Source of the DNA: an uncultured Phycisphaerales bacterium
Lineage (GTDB): Bacteria; Planctomycetota; Phycisphaerae; Sedimentisphaerales; Anaerobacaceae
DNA: 7,685 bases
NCBI GenBank assembly: GCA_937927975.1
Contig: CALEZT010000105.1
Location: 1 to 7,685, forward strand
Direction: 5' to 3'
The notes under the pieces were generated by a model. It was not told where the DNA came from and ran no database searches. It saw only the letters and a list, made by a program, of their open reading frames with translations. Shown in pieces: positions 1 through 7,168 of this stretch (position 1 is its first letter; each line of letters begins with the position of its first letter). A program made the translations under genes and the position numbers.

Positions 1-58
1 AATGAGACGGCGGCCACCGAGATCTACACGCTTTCCCTACACGACGCTCTTCCGATCT
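1..58. other. Illumina P5/TruSeq universal-type adapter (artefact)
   Basis: The first 58 bases match the Illumina P5/TruSeq universal adapter from memory, ending in the diagnostic CGACGCTCTTCCGATCT. I count three mismatches to the standard oligo, at positions 6, 13 and 30, all reading G. This is library sequence left on the contig end. Genomic sequence begins at 59. Any reading frame entering this stretch gains false residues: the minus-strand brxC frame picks up the tail DRKSVV and a stop codon at 37-39, and a plus-strand frame yields the false peptide RSTRFPYTTLFRS. Confidence 0.97.
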
Positions 59-3000
59 TCTGCCAAACGATTGCCCTCGATGATCTTAAGCAGCTGCGAG
101 ATGGCATCGGCCAACCGTGTCGGACAGGCGTCAATGTCGGCACGGAGTTGGGGTATCGGTGTGGCCACGTCCACGTCCTTGGTTGCCCGACTCGCCAACG
201 GCTGGACGATCCGTTCCTGTTGGTCTCGTTCCAATTGTGTCCAGCCCGTTGCCGCCTGCAGCTTACTGACAGCGTCACCGTACGCGTCAGCACGTTTGGC
301 AACCGTAGCATCAAACCGTTCGCTGTAAGCACTCCCGATAGCTTTCGCATACTGGTCAATGACAGGTATCTTCTGGAAGAACGTCTCGCGTCTCAGCAAA
401 TCACCGAGTTCCTCTGCTTTGGCCGTGAGCTCCCGGCCAACATCCGGCTCGTCACGGAGGAAGGACCATTGCTGGTCCAAGATAACCTTTCCTGAGGCCA
501 GGATGTAGAGGTTGGGTTCGGTTAGCACCTGCTCCAACTCACTGGCCCTCTTGATGGCCTCCTTCACTTCAGCATGGGAGCCATTGAACGTAAGGATTGT
601 ATTCTCTTCATTCCCGCTGCGGATGACCCGCATCTGACTGATGGCGTTGGTCAGGACTTCGACTCCCGGCAACCTGTTAGTCTTGAGAAGCCCTTCCTGC
701 TCGCGAATCGGTTCCTCCCGTTCGGAGATCGCTTCCCTGATCCAACGCGCCACGACGCCCTGTTCGAGTTCCGGTATCTCCCTGCCAAAGACCTGCTTGA
801 ACGCGTCTGCCGCCAGGACGATTTGTGCATATTCCAGCGTCTTCTTCGGTCTGAAGGTCGCGCTGCGGAACAGGTTGTTGTTGCCAAAAGCGTTCTTGGC
901 CTCGACGCTAACCGCAGAGTCGATGGTTTGGCCTTTACTCGTTGCGTCGATTTTGCCGGCTCGAAGAAGACATAGCGTAAACAGCCGGACGTTGTCAAAT
1001 TCCCATCCGTAGGGCTCTTTGGCGAATTCATCAGCCAGGGCCTTGCCGGTCGCAGCCATACCATAGCTATAGTGATTGTCGATCCGCGCGAGGATCTCTC
1101 GGAGCGGACCAGACTCGACTTCGAAGACGGGCTTTCCGCGGTCATCCTTGATCAGATTGAGTGTCGAGAACACGGTGGTGAGTCCGTGAAGGTTCTCGCT
1201 CGTCATCAAGGCATCGAAATCCCTCTTCTGAACGCGGGCCGCTGCCATATGGAATTGATCGAATACCTGCGGCAGGACTTCGCCGAGCAGGCCGGACGCG
1301 GCCTTGACTAAATCCGTCGCAGACTCGTCAGGACTGCGATCATTACCACGAAAGTAGACTGTGCCAGTTAGGCAGGCACGGTGCATCAGGCGCTTGAGTT
1401 CCCCCTGATTGTTGGTGAGTCTTCGTTTTTCTTCAGATACGAGGCTCAGTTCGGCCTTGGTTTGAGCCCCTCGCTCTTTGCGGGACAGTATTTCCTGCGA
1501 GCGGAATACCTCGACTGTTGCCCGATCAATTCGATCATCCAGAGGAACAACCCAGAAGATGTCTTTGTCCTCGGTCTGGCTGCGAGATCGTGCCTCAGCA
1601 ACTCGTTCCTCGTAGTCTTTTCCGGTCTCGGCGAGGAACAGTTGGATGGTCATGTCGCCTTGGACGCGCGGACGCCCGTTGAGGTTCAGTCCAGCCTTGA
1701 ACAGTTTCGTGTCCTCCAGGTTATGCGACGGCTGAGGCTGCCAGAGAGCCTCAATGACCTCGCCGTGGATGCGGTTTACATCGGCGGGTTTGGCGCTGAG
1801 CCCGGCACGCTGCTTCTCCCAGTCGTCTTCGGCGGGCGTGGGGATGCGATAGCCATCGTCACCCTTTCGAACCTTGTGGGCCCTTTCCAATTCATCGAGG
1901 GCTTCCTTGACGGCCGAGAGCCGCGAATCGCCCACGACTTCTGCATGCAGTGTTGCGGCAATGTTCTCGGCAGTGCGATGGATGTTCTGCACGAATTGCA
2001 GCAGGCAGACAGACTTGGCGACCGCCTGGGCGAGTGGATGCTTCACTTCCGTTGAAATGCGGTCGATCTTGTTGCGGATATCGCTGTCGATGTTACCTTT
2101 GACCAGATCATAAACGTGCTCGATCGTGGCGAGCTTCCCGATTGGTTCCTCTCCCAGCGCAACGGCCGGATTGATTAGCAGCTGCTGGGCCAGTTTGATA
2201 ATCGTGCGGTTAGCGCCGCCAACGTGTTTGCTGGCCCCACCCTGAGTTCGGAGACCCGAGACCACGTCGATTATGAGGTTGATCTGATAAGGTAGCAGAG
2301 GGTAGAGGGCTATGAACTGGCCGGCCGTCACTTCCGGCAACTTGATGTCGGCCGTGAGTTGCGTATTCGCGACCAGGCGCCCTCGGTTCTTTTCAAACAA
2401 CTCGCGTAAGGCCTTCTCCGCATCGGCGTTCTTCGACAGGACACGTTCGCTGGTAACTTGGGAAATATCCGACGGCTCCAGGTGGACCTGAAGCTCCTGT
2501 GGGAACCTATCCATCAGTCTGGCAAGCTCGACACGTTTATCGTCGATACCACCGACTATGTCGCTCAACCGCTCCTGTGAAGTCACGACGACCCACATCT
2601 TGCCACGACCAACTCGCCCGACAGCCTGCACAATGCCCTGGAGATCGAGCATTTTCTGAATATCGCGGGCAACGAACTGTCCGACTTCATCGATAACGAA
2701 CACCAGAGACCGATCCGGGAACTTCCTATTCATCAGTTCCCGTGAGCGCTCGGCCAGAATATTCGCAGTCAGTTCCGCGCGTGACTTGGCCGCCTTCACC
2801 CATGAATCCGCCGCTGGGTATGTGCTGGGGTCAAGTTCGTTCATGACACGGCTGGCCTGGCTCAGTGCAAAGGCAACCTTGCCTTTCTCCTGATCCCAGT
2901 CCTTCTCGAACAACCGCGTGTAGGTCTTCTTGAATTTGTCGAGCCTTCCTTCTTCCTCCAGAGTGATTTCTAGCTCCGCCAGATCGAGGTCTCTCGCGTA

Positions 3001-3474
3001 GCCCAGATGTTCAAGCAATTCGCGATACATGATCTCCGTGAGCATCTGGTTGCCACTGCGAATGCCCCGGTCGGTAGACAGATCGAACACGACAGATTCA
3101 GTGGGAATATGCTCGCCAATGTTCCGCAGGAGGACTTGAATGCGCGAATCTTTAGCTCTCTGCCCGAAAAGCTCGGCCGCCTTCGCACCTCTGAGTTCGC
3201 GGTCTTCCAAGACAAGACCAAGCATTTTGGCGAAGCTGGACTTGCCCGATCCGAAGAAGCCGGAGACCCAGACGCCGACGCCTTCGTGTGGCTTGTTGGG
3301 TGTCTCGTAATAGCGTTCAAGAATGAACGTGTAGAATCGTCGAATCGATTCGGTCGTTACGTATTCGTCGATCTCCTCGCGGAGGATACCTTCATCGGTT
3401 TGATCGACCTTGATGACTTCTTCGATCCGACGGTTCACGTCACTCGCAAACAGTTCTTTAATCTTCACGGGCAT
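59..3474 (-). CDS. brxC: BREX system P-loop ATPase BrxC, 3' end missing
   Basis: This is the large BREX ATPase (PglY relative), a core component needed with PglX and PglZ for phage defence. The start is the ATG at 3474; a GTG one codon upstream (3477) is also possible. About 1138 residues are genomic. Numbered from the ATG, the N-terminus MPVKIKELFA and a Walker A motif GFFGSGKS at about 72-79 fit the family. A Walker B LVFVIDEVG lies at about 257-265 and a sensor-like VVVTSQE at about 295-301. The rest is a long helical region with no motif I can name. Family members are about 1200 residues, so probably only a few dozen are lost. The frame enters adapter at position 58, so the apparent C-terminus (…EDRKSVV, stop at 37-39) is an artefact. 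The gene begins 19 bp after the brxB stop, with only a weak ribosome site. The frame is otherwise open throughout, so the gene looks functional. Confidence 0.93.
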
Positions 3475-3493
3475 CACCAGTGTCCACTTGGGT

Positions 3494-4069
3494 TCAGAAA
3501 ATCATGGGTCTGTAATTGTGCTCCGCATCAAACACACCCATGAACCGCAGTCCCGCCGCACCATCCAACTCCCCAGGGAAGAACAGAATACTCGGCACTT
3601 CCACTCGACCCTTCAGTTGTTCCAGAAGCGATGACGTTCGGTACACCGGGAAAAGGGCTCCCGCGCGAACGATCAGTACAACGTCCCGAAGTGGATTCGG
3701 ATTCGTTGGCATTCGCTCAACAACGATGTTATCCAGCGGTTTGTATTGGCTCAGTATTTCATGAACTGTATCAACAGCCTGCATCAGACCGACGGTACGC
3801 TCGGCTTCAATCAAGTCATGAATCGAGGATTCCGCTTCAATGGCAGTCCGGAGCAGTTCCGCCAGGCTAATCAAGGTCACACGCTTTCCAACCTGTTCCA
3901 GCCGGGTACGCAGCAATGCCAACTCTCTGCGAAGTTCAAACTCAGCCTCAGGCGGGTAGCGGAAGATCGCATATGGCATGTCATGATAGGCGCTGATCGC
4001 CTGTCGAGGGTCCTCTTGAGCGAGCAGAGGTTCCAGCCGGGTAGTGAGCCGCTCAAGCCAGTCGTTCAT
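3494..4069 (-). CDS. brxB: BREX protein BrxB (DUF1788)
   Basis: 191 residues, the usual size for BrxB, a small BREX core protein thought to act with PglZ and BrxC in the defence complex. Recognition rests on the DUF1788-like pattern: an N-terminal helix with MNDWLERL, the stretch YHDMPYAIFRYPPEAEFELR at about 28-47, and the C-terminal signature ILFFPGELDGAAGLRFMGVF at about 161-180 followed by NYRPMIF. The start was chosen at the ATG at 4069 rather than an in-frame ATG at 4108. The downstream ATG has a strong GAGGAGG ribosome site 8 bases upstream and overlaps the brxA stop as ATGA (4066-4069), the arrangement of translationally coupled genes. The 13 extra residues from the upstream start (MCIRNRICEEAGR) do not look like family sequence. 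There are no membrane segments, so the protein is probably cytoplasmic. Confidence 0.93.
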   Translation of the reverse strand: MNDWLERLTTRLEPLLAQEDPRQAISAYHDMPYAIFRYPPEAEFELRRELALLRTRLEQVGKRVTLISLAELLRTAIEAESSIHDLIEAERTVGLMQAVDTVHEILSQYKPLDNIVVERMPTNPNPLRDVVLIVRAGALFPVYRTSSLLEQLKGRVEVPSILFFPGELDGAAGLRFMGVFDAEHNYRPMIF

Positions 4070-4848
4070 CCTACCAGCCTCCTCACATATTCGATTGCGG
4101 ATGCACACGGCAGTTGCAGTTGCGCCAAGCTGCCCGCAGATTCGAAGTGGAGCTTCCGGAATTGATGCAACCGGTAGAGTTCCGCCTCCACTTCTTGTCG
4201 GGTCATGAGGAACATGTGCCAGTCCGGTGACTCAAGGACTTTACCTGCATTGCCAAGTTGATCCATCATGGCGTGAAGCAGGTACATGAGGCTCTGCTCA
4301 GGCAGATGATAGGTGGAGAACTCCTTGAACCGGCTGCCTTTGAGCAGCGAGAAGTCCACACCCATTTTCAGTAGGCTCGCCGCGGATCGCTGTAGATTGG
4401 CGGGGCTCCACTGCCTCTCAACCCCCAAATGGCTCATGACCCACTCCGTCAGAAAGCCAACGGCCGCTGCAGTCGTCAGGCGGTGGACACCCTCCGCGTG
4501 CTCGCGAAAGAGCCATTCTGCGAAGAACTCATGCACTACCGGGTCTGTGCGACTCATGTGCCAGAGCAACAAAGGCTTCCAGATTACCAGGTCCACTCCC
4601 CCGTGCGCAAGCTCGACCAAGGGGCGGTCAAATCCCCGGCAGTCAAACCGGCGACTCAGCACCTTGCCAAAGTCTTTCAGCCAACCATAGGTCGGTGCCC
4701 CAATCAGATTGGTCTCTCGCAAATTCCGAATGTTCTCGGCATCAGTCAGTTCGAGGTTCCATTGTGCAAACGTCGCATAGGTAGCCTGAATGCACGCTCC
4801 CTTGCTAATCTGAAAACACGATGGAGTGCCAGTTCTGACGCATTCCAT
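4066..4848 (-). CDS. brxA: BREX protein BrxA (DUF1819)
   Basis: 260 residues, longer than the roughly 200 of well-known type 1 BrxA proteins. The DUF1819 family has a NusB-like helical fold and binds DNA in studied members. Visible features are ETNLIGAPTYGWLKDFGKVL at about 45-64, a hydrophobic helical core around LVIWKPLLLWHM (87-98), and the segment ISKGACIQATYATFAQW near the N-terminus. The C-terminal half contains YLLHAMMDQ and MTRQEVEAELYRLHQFRKLH (215-234), and the protein ends in YVRRLVG. The ATG at 4848 lies 4 bases after the brxE stop and has an AGAGGA-type ribosome site about 9 bases upstream. The stop overlaps the brxB start by 4 bp. Position directly before brxB and brxC is the standard BREX order, which supports the call independently of sequence. 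Confidence 0.9.
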   Translation of the reverse strand: MECVRTGTPSCFQISKGACIQATYATFAQWNLELTDAENIRNLRETNLIGAPTYGWLKDFGKVLSRRFDCRGFDRPLVELAHGGVDLVIWKPLLLWHMSRTDPVVHEFFAEWLFREHAEGVHRLTTAAAVGFLTEWVMSHLGVERQWSPANLQRSAASLLKMGVDFSLLKGSRFKEFSTYHLPEQSLMYLLHAMMDQLGNAGKVLESPDWHMFLMTRQEVEAELYRLHQFRKLHFESAGSLAQLQLPCASAIEYVRRLVG

Positions 4849-4852
4849 TAGT

Positions 4853-5416
4853 TCAATCCTCTAATCTTGCATAAGGGACTGCGGGTTCGCCGGGTTCGCC
4901 ACGAAAGAACCCCGCGGCGAGCAAAGTCACGGTACTGCGCGATGGTTGATAAACACCCGGAAGCGGAACCGCTCGGCCGTCGGCAGCCCGCCGCAGTCTC
5001 CTTGCTCCTTCAGCTTCTTCGTTCGTGATGATCTTGAGATTAAGCATCTCCGCGAGCAGATCCTTCCCCGAGACACCCTGGAGTCTGAGAAAGAAATCAT
5101 TCCATTGCTCGTATTGCTCCGTCCACGCAGCCCATCGAGTCTCGAACTGATCCTCGATGACTGCAGGCAGGTGCCATAGCGTTATGCAGCCTGGTGGGTC
5201 AAAGAGTTGCTGACATCGAACCGTCGCGGTCGAAAAGACAGCCCGAGCCTGGGCAAAGTTGTGGGACTTTGGGAATCCCCGTCCCAGGGCTAGGCTCCCC
5301 AAACGTCCCAGCATTCCATTTGTGTTCCACCATCGCGCATTATCCATTTCACCGAATCGGGCCACCACCAACCGCAGACGCAGGAGGTGATCAAAATCCA
5401 TCTCTTCGACGCTCAT
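4853..5416 (-). CDS. brxE: BrxE family protein, hallmark of BREX type 6
   Basis: About 187 residues from the ATG at 5416. I recognise the BrxE family from memory by ARWWNTNGMLGRLGSLALG at about 28-46, the following RGFPKSHNFAQARAVFSTAT with RCQQLFDPPGC and TLWHLPAVIEDQFE (to about 92), and the end AAGFFRGEPGEPAVPYARLE (about 167-186). BrxE is associated with type 6 BREX, where it precedes brxA. Its molecular role is not established, and there is no catalytic motif, signal peptide or membrane segment that I can see. The start is uncertain: an upstream TTG at 5437 would add 7 residues, and the ATG at 5401 would remove 5 but has GAAGAG directly against it and no spacing. The ATG at 5416 has a purine-rich TTGGAAGATGG ahead of it. 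It is the first gene of the operon, 4 bases from brxA. Confidence 0.85.
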   Translation of the reverse strand: MSVEEMDFDHLLRLRLVVARFGEMDNARWWNTNGMLGRLGSLALGRGFPKSHNFAQARAVFSTATVRCQQLFDPPGCITLWHLPAVIEDQFETRWAAWTEQYEQWNDFFLRLQGVSGKDLLAEMLNLKIITNEEAEGARRLRRAADGRAVPLPGVYQPSRSTVTLLAAGFFRGEPGEPAVPYARLED

Positions 5417-5552
5417 GATACCATCTTCCAACGACAATCCCGTTCGCGAGATAACCAGGACCCCTGTATCCCTCGCAGAGTATGGATTATACCATCAGGG
5501 GACTTGGGCCGGAAGGGCTCGTTACACTTGAAGAAAAGGAATTCCCATGAAC
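5417..5552 (-). promoter_or_regulatory. BREX operon leader with putative promoter
   Basis: This is the gap between the methyltransferase relic and brxE. On the minus strand a perfect TATAAT hexamer lies at 5486-5491, which would place transcription start near 5479 and give a leader of about 60 bases before the brxE ATG. The -35 region is poor: 17 bases upstream reads TTCCGG, so the promoter may be weak or need an activator. I found no convincing operator repeat. No regulator gene stands next to it in this window. Confidence 0.4.
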
Positions 5553-5875
5553 GAAGACCATGAACAGGTTGCCCGCCCCGATCTTCTTCAGCAGGTCCTC
5601 GCCCATCGACAGGTCCGGGTTCATCCACACCAGCGGGTTGGTGAGTTTGCTATACCACTTGGCCTCCTCCGAGACGTGCGGATCGAACGCGATGCCGCAC
5701 ACCAGCAGCAGGTCGAACCCGATCCCCTGCACCGCCTCCTTCAGTTCCGGATCGACAGTCCCATGCTCTGGCCCGATGCAGACGGTCATACATCCCAACT
5801 CGGCGATCCTCTCCATGGGATCCCTTCCAATCTGGTTTCATGCATCGTTGGATCTCTGACCAAAATCCCGATCAT
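5553..5875 (-). pseudogene. Decayed C-terminal fragment, likely adenine-specific DNA methyltransferase
   Basis: A broken gene on the same strand as the BREX operon. From 5816 down to about 5553 the frame reads MERIAELGCMTVCIGPEHG, then LLLVCGIAFDPHVSEEAK, then LVWMNPDLSMGEDLLKKIG and GNLFMVF. I recognise the block around NPDLSMG, LLKK and GNLF.VF as the C-terminal part of adenine-specific DNA methyltransferases, where VFGEPDI normally follows. Here VF is followed by unrelated residues (VHGNSFSSS), so the C-terminus is lost at about 5552. Upstream, the MTase frame meets a stop at 5838-5840, but another frame from the ATG at 5875 reads MIGILVRDPTMHETRLEGIP, which would join MERIAELG if one base had been lost near 5817-5820. 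No catalytic DPPY-type motif is present, so the fragment is inactive. The family call is from memory and moderate; the broken state is clear. Confidence 0.5.
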
Positions 5876-5881
5876 CTGCTA

Positions 5882-5907
5882 AGCGGGTCCGCGGAATTAT
5901 TTTGACA
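5882..5907. repeat. IS630 terminal inverted repeat, left copy
   Basis: Begins AGCGGGTCCGCGGAATTATT and ends TTTGACA. It pairs with 7004-7029 in inverted orientation at 25 of 26 bases; the mismatch is the G after GGTCCGC (A in the other copy). It contains the stop codon of the transposase (5897-5899) and is flanked outside by TA at 5880-5881. Confidence 0.95.
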
Positions 5908-6445
5908 ACACGAACCGGAGCCAAAAGTGGTTGGAAAAGACGCCGGACGTATGCAGTGCCTCACGCGGGGACAGGCTCTCCAAGTAGGCCAGGAATCGAT
6001 GGACTTGATCGTCGACCGTGGCATACTGGCGGCTGGCACTGACCACGTCTTTGCCGTCGCCCCACAACCGCTCCATAGGATTGAGTTGCGGAGCACGCTT
6101 GGGCAGCCAGATCAGCTTGATCGACAACTCGTAGGCCAGTTCCAGGGAGCGGTTCGCCGTATGACTGGAATCCTCATCCAGCAGCAAAGCCACGTGCCAC
6201 CCGCGATAGTGTGCATGCAGCAGAGACAGGAACGCCTGAAAGTCGGGGGCCCGTCCATACCGACGGGCCAGGAACCACCGTCGGCCCGTGCACAGATTCA
6301 TCGCCCCGAAGACCACCCGTCGATCGTTCTGTCCCGAGATCGGCACCTCGCGCGGCCGCCCGCGCAACGCCCAACCCGCCCGCAAGGGAGGAAACAACAG
6401 CAGATCCGTCTCATCTTCCACCAAGAGCACACTGCGCGGCGGCAC
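5897..6445 (-). CDS. IS630 transposase, C-terminal catalytic part (DDE)
   Basis: 182 residues as an open frame from a GTG at 6445, although the true product is probably a fusion with the upstream frame. It carries the DDE catalytic domain of IS630/Tc1 transposases. The first aspartate is in LLVEDETDL (D11), the second in LLLDEDSSH (D90), and the glutamate in LNPMERLWG (E125). The 34 residues between the second and third give DD34E, which fits this group. WLPKRAPQLNPMERLW is a strong family signature. The in-frame sequence before the GTG (KRRRIRARIRN) is also typical transposase sequence, showing that the GTG is not the natural domain start. The frame is +1 relative to the upstream part. The stop at 5897-5899 is inside the left terminal repeat. 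Confidence 0.9.
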   Translation of the reverse strand: MPPRSVLLVEDETDLLLFPPLRAGWALRGRPREVPISGQNDRRVVFGAMNLCTGRRWFLARRYGRAPDFQAFLSLLHAHYRGWHVALLLDEDSSHTANRSLELAYELSIKLIWLPKRAPQLNPMERLWGDGKDVVSASRQYATVDDQVHRFLAYLESLSPREALHTSGVFSNHFWLRFVLSK

Positions 6446-6446
6446 A

Positions 6447-6950
6447 TTACGGATCCGGGCCCGAATGCGGCGTCTTTTTCTCCAACTCCGGATCGGGCGT
6501 CAGTTCATAGCGGCCGCGCTTCCAGACATACCCCAGTTCCAGCAACCCGCGGCGAACCGTATCCTCCGAAGGACGCACGCCGGTGCCGTGCTCCCATTGC
6601 TCTTGCAGCAGCGCAACCGTCCAACTGCCGGCGAAGTAGCCGAACTCCTCGGGGCTACGCTCCATCAACCAGCGCAAGAGAGCTTGATGATCCTCGTGCC
6701 AGAAACTCGGGCGACCGGGATGGGGTTCATCCTGCAAGGCACGGGGATCACACGCCTGGGCGTAACTGGCGAGCCAATTGTAGACACTCTGGCGTGTCAC
6801 ACCCAAGGTCTGGGCCACCTGGCCAATGGATCGGCCTCGACCAACCTCCAGGACAGCCAAGGTCCGACGATAGAGGCGGGCGTCTTGGGCTTCCTGCAAC
6901 TGCTCAGCCAAACGCTGCCGCTGTCGCCAAGTCAGTTTCAGTCCTTCCAT
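6447..6950 (-). CDS. IS630 transposase, N-terminal DNA-binding part
   Basis: 167 residues from the ATG at 6950, which has a clear AAGGAG ribosome site 7 bases upstream. A helix-turn-helix lies at about 41-62 (SIGQVAQTLGVTRQSVYNWL), followed by a linker with PHPGRPSF and a second, winged-helix-like region at about 95-145 (RSPEEFGY, then SEDTVRRGLLELGYVWKRGR). This is the usual paired helix-turn-helix that binds the IS ends. The frame stays family-like to PDPELEKK, then turns into TPHSGPDP and stops at 6447-6449. The change of frame falls at a run of five A on the coding strand (6475-6479). The part downstream of that run is therefore probably not native protein unless the frame is deliberately shifted. 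Confidence 0.88.
   Translation of the reverse strand: MEGLKLTWRQRQRLAEQLQEAQDARLYRRTLAVLEVGRGRSIGQVAQTLGVTRQSVYNWLASYAQACDPRALQDEPHPGRPSFWHEDHQALLRWLMERSPEEFGYFAGSWTVALLQEQWEHGTGVRPSEDTVRRGLLELGYVWKRGRYELTPDPELEKKTPHSGPDP
6475..6479 (-). other. Frame junction at a poly-A run in the transposase
   Basis: On the coding strand the sequence is GAGAAAAAGACGCC. In the first frame it reads E K K T P and soon stops; in the frame one base further on it reads K R R R I R and continues into the catalytic domain. Removing one A from the run would give a continuous ELEKRRRIRARIRNVPPRSV. The run could be a programmed frameshift or transcriptional slippage site, a real inactivating insertion, or an indel in the assembly. 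Confidence 0.7.
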
Positions 6951-6970
6951 CGTATAGCTCCTTCATGGCC

Positions 6971-7001
6971 ATACTACGAAGGACAAGCTGCCGAGTGTCA
7001 A
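6971..7001 (-). promoter_or_regulatory. Possible IS630 transposase promoter
   Basis: On the minus strand a perfect TTGACA (6996-7001) is followed after 19 bases by TAGTAT (6971-6976, four of six consensus positions). A second TTTTGACA lies just upstream, inside the right terminal repeat. The spacing is longer than the optimum of 17, so this is a weak candidate, but it stands directly ahead of the transposase ribosome site. Confidence 0.3.
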
Positions 7002-7003
7002 AA

Positions 7004-7029
7004 TGTCAAAATAATTCTGCGGACCCGCT
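7004..7029. repeat. IS630 terminal inverted repeat, right copy
   Basis: Inverted partner of 5882-5907, with 25 of 26 bases matching; read on the plus strand it ends GCGGACCCGCT. It is followed by TA at 7030-7031. It marks the transposase-promoter end of the element. Confidence 0.95.
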
Positions 7030-7031
7030 TA

Positions 7032-7168
7032 GCCGCCCGAGCGTGGCTGTGTATGACATCAGCAACCCAATTGCTCGGGCACGGGACAATCGCCCAACCC
7101 TATTACAATTGTATGTCGCCGAGCGGGCTTCAGCAGCTTCAACAAGGCTTCCCCTAAACAAATCATCA
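7032..7168. other. Intergenic stretch between the IS and the ATPase fragment
   Basis: I see no coding signal in these 137 bases. They contain an 8-bp inverted repeat GCCCGAGC / GCTCGGGC at 7035-7042 and 7073-7080 with a 30-base loop. That is too loose, and lacks the T-run, for a confident terminator. The IS inserted at the TA on its left edge. Confidence 0.4.

Larger units (their letters stand above)
5882..7029 (-). mobile_element. IS630-family insertion sequence, structurally complete
   Basis: A 1148-bp element bounded by 26-bp inverted repeats (5882-5907 and 7004-7029) that differ at a single base. A TA dinucleotide flanks each end (5880-5881 and 7030-7031), the target duplication expected for the IS630/Tc1 group. 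It contains two minus-strand frames: an N-terminal helix-turn-helix part and a C-terminal DD34E catalytic part. The orfB stop codon lies inside the left repeat, as is common in compact elements. The element lies between the methyltransferase relic and the P-type ATPase fragment and is transcribed towards the BREX operon. Confidence 0.93.

Noticed and set aside
1381..2055. Plus-strand open frame of 224 codons inside brxC
   Set aside because: It lies wholly antisense to a well-supported brxC reading frame and has no family-like motif.
3007..3543. Plus-strand open frame of 178 codons over the brxB/brxC junction
   Set aside because: Antisense to the Walker A region of brxC and the brxB stop; a shadow frame.
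59..5416. A wholly novel defence system
   Set aside because: All four operon genes fit named BREX families in a described order, so the parsimonious reading is a known BREX type 6 locus.
7035..7080. Inverted repeat as a terminator
   Set aside because: Arms are only 8 bp with a 30-base loop and no following T-run; insufficient for a terminator call.
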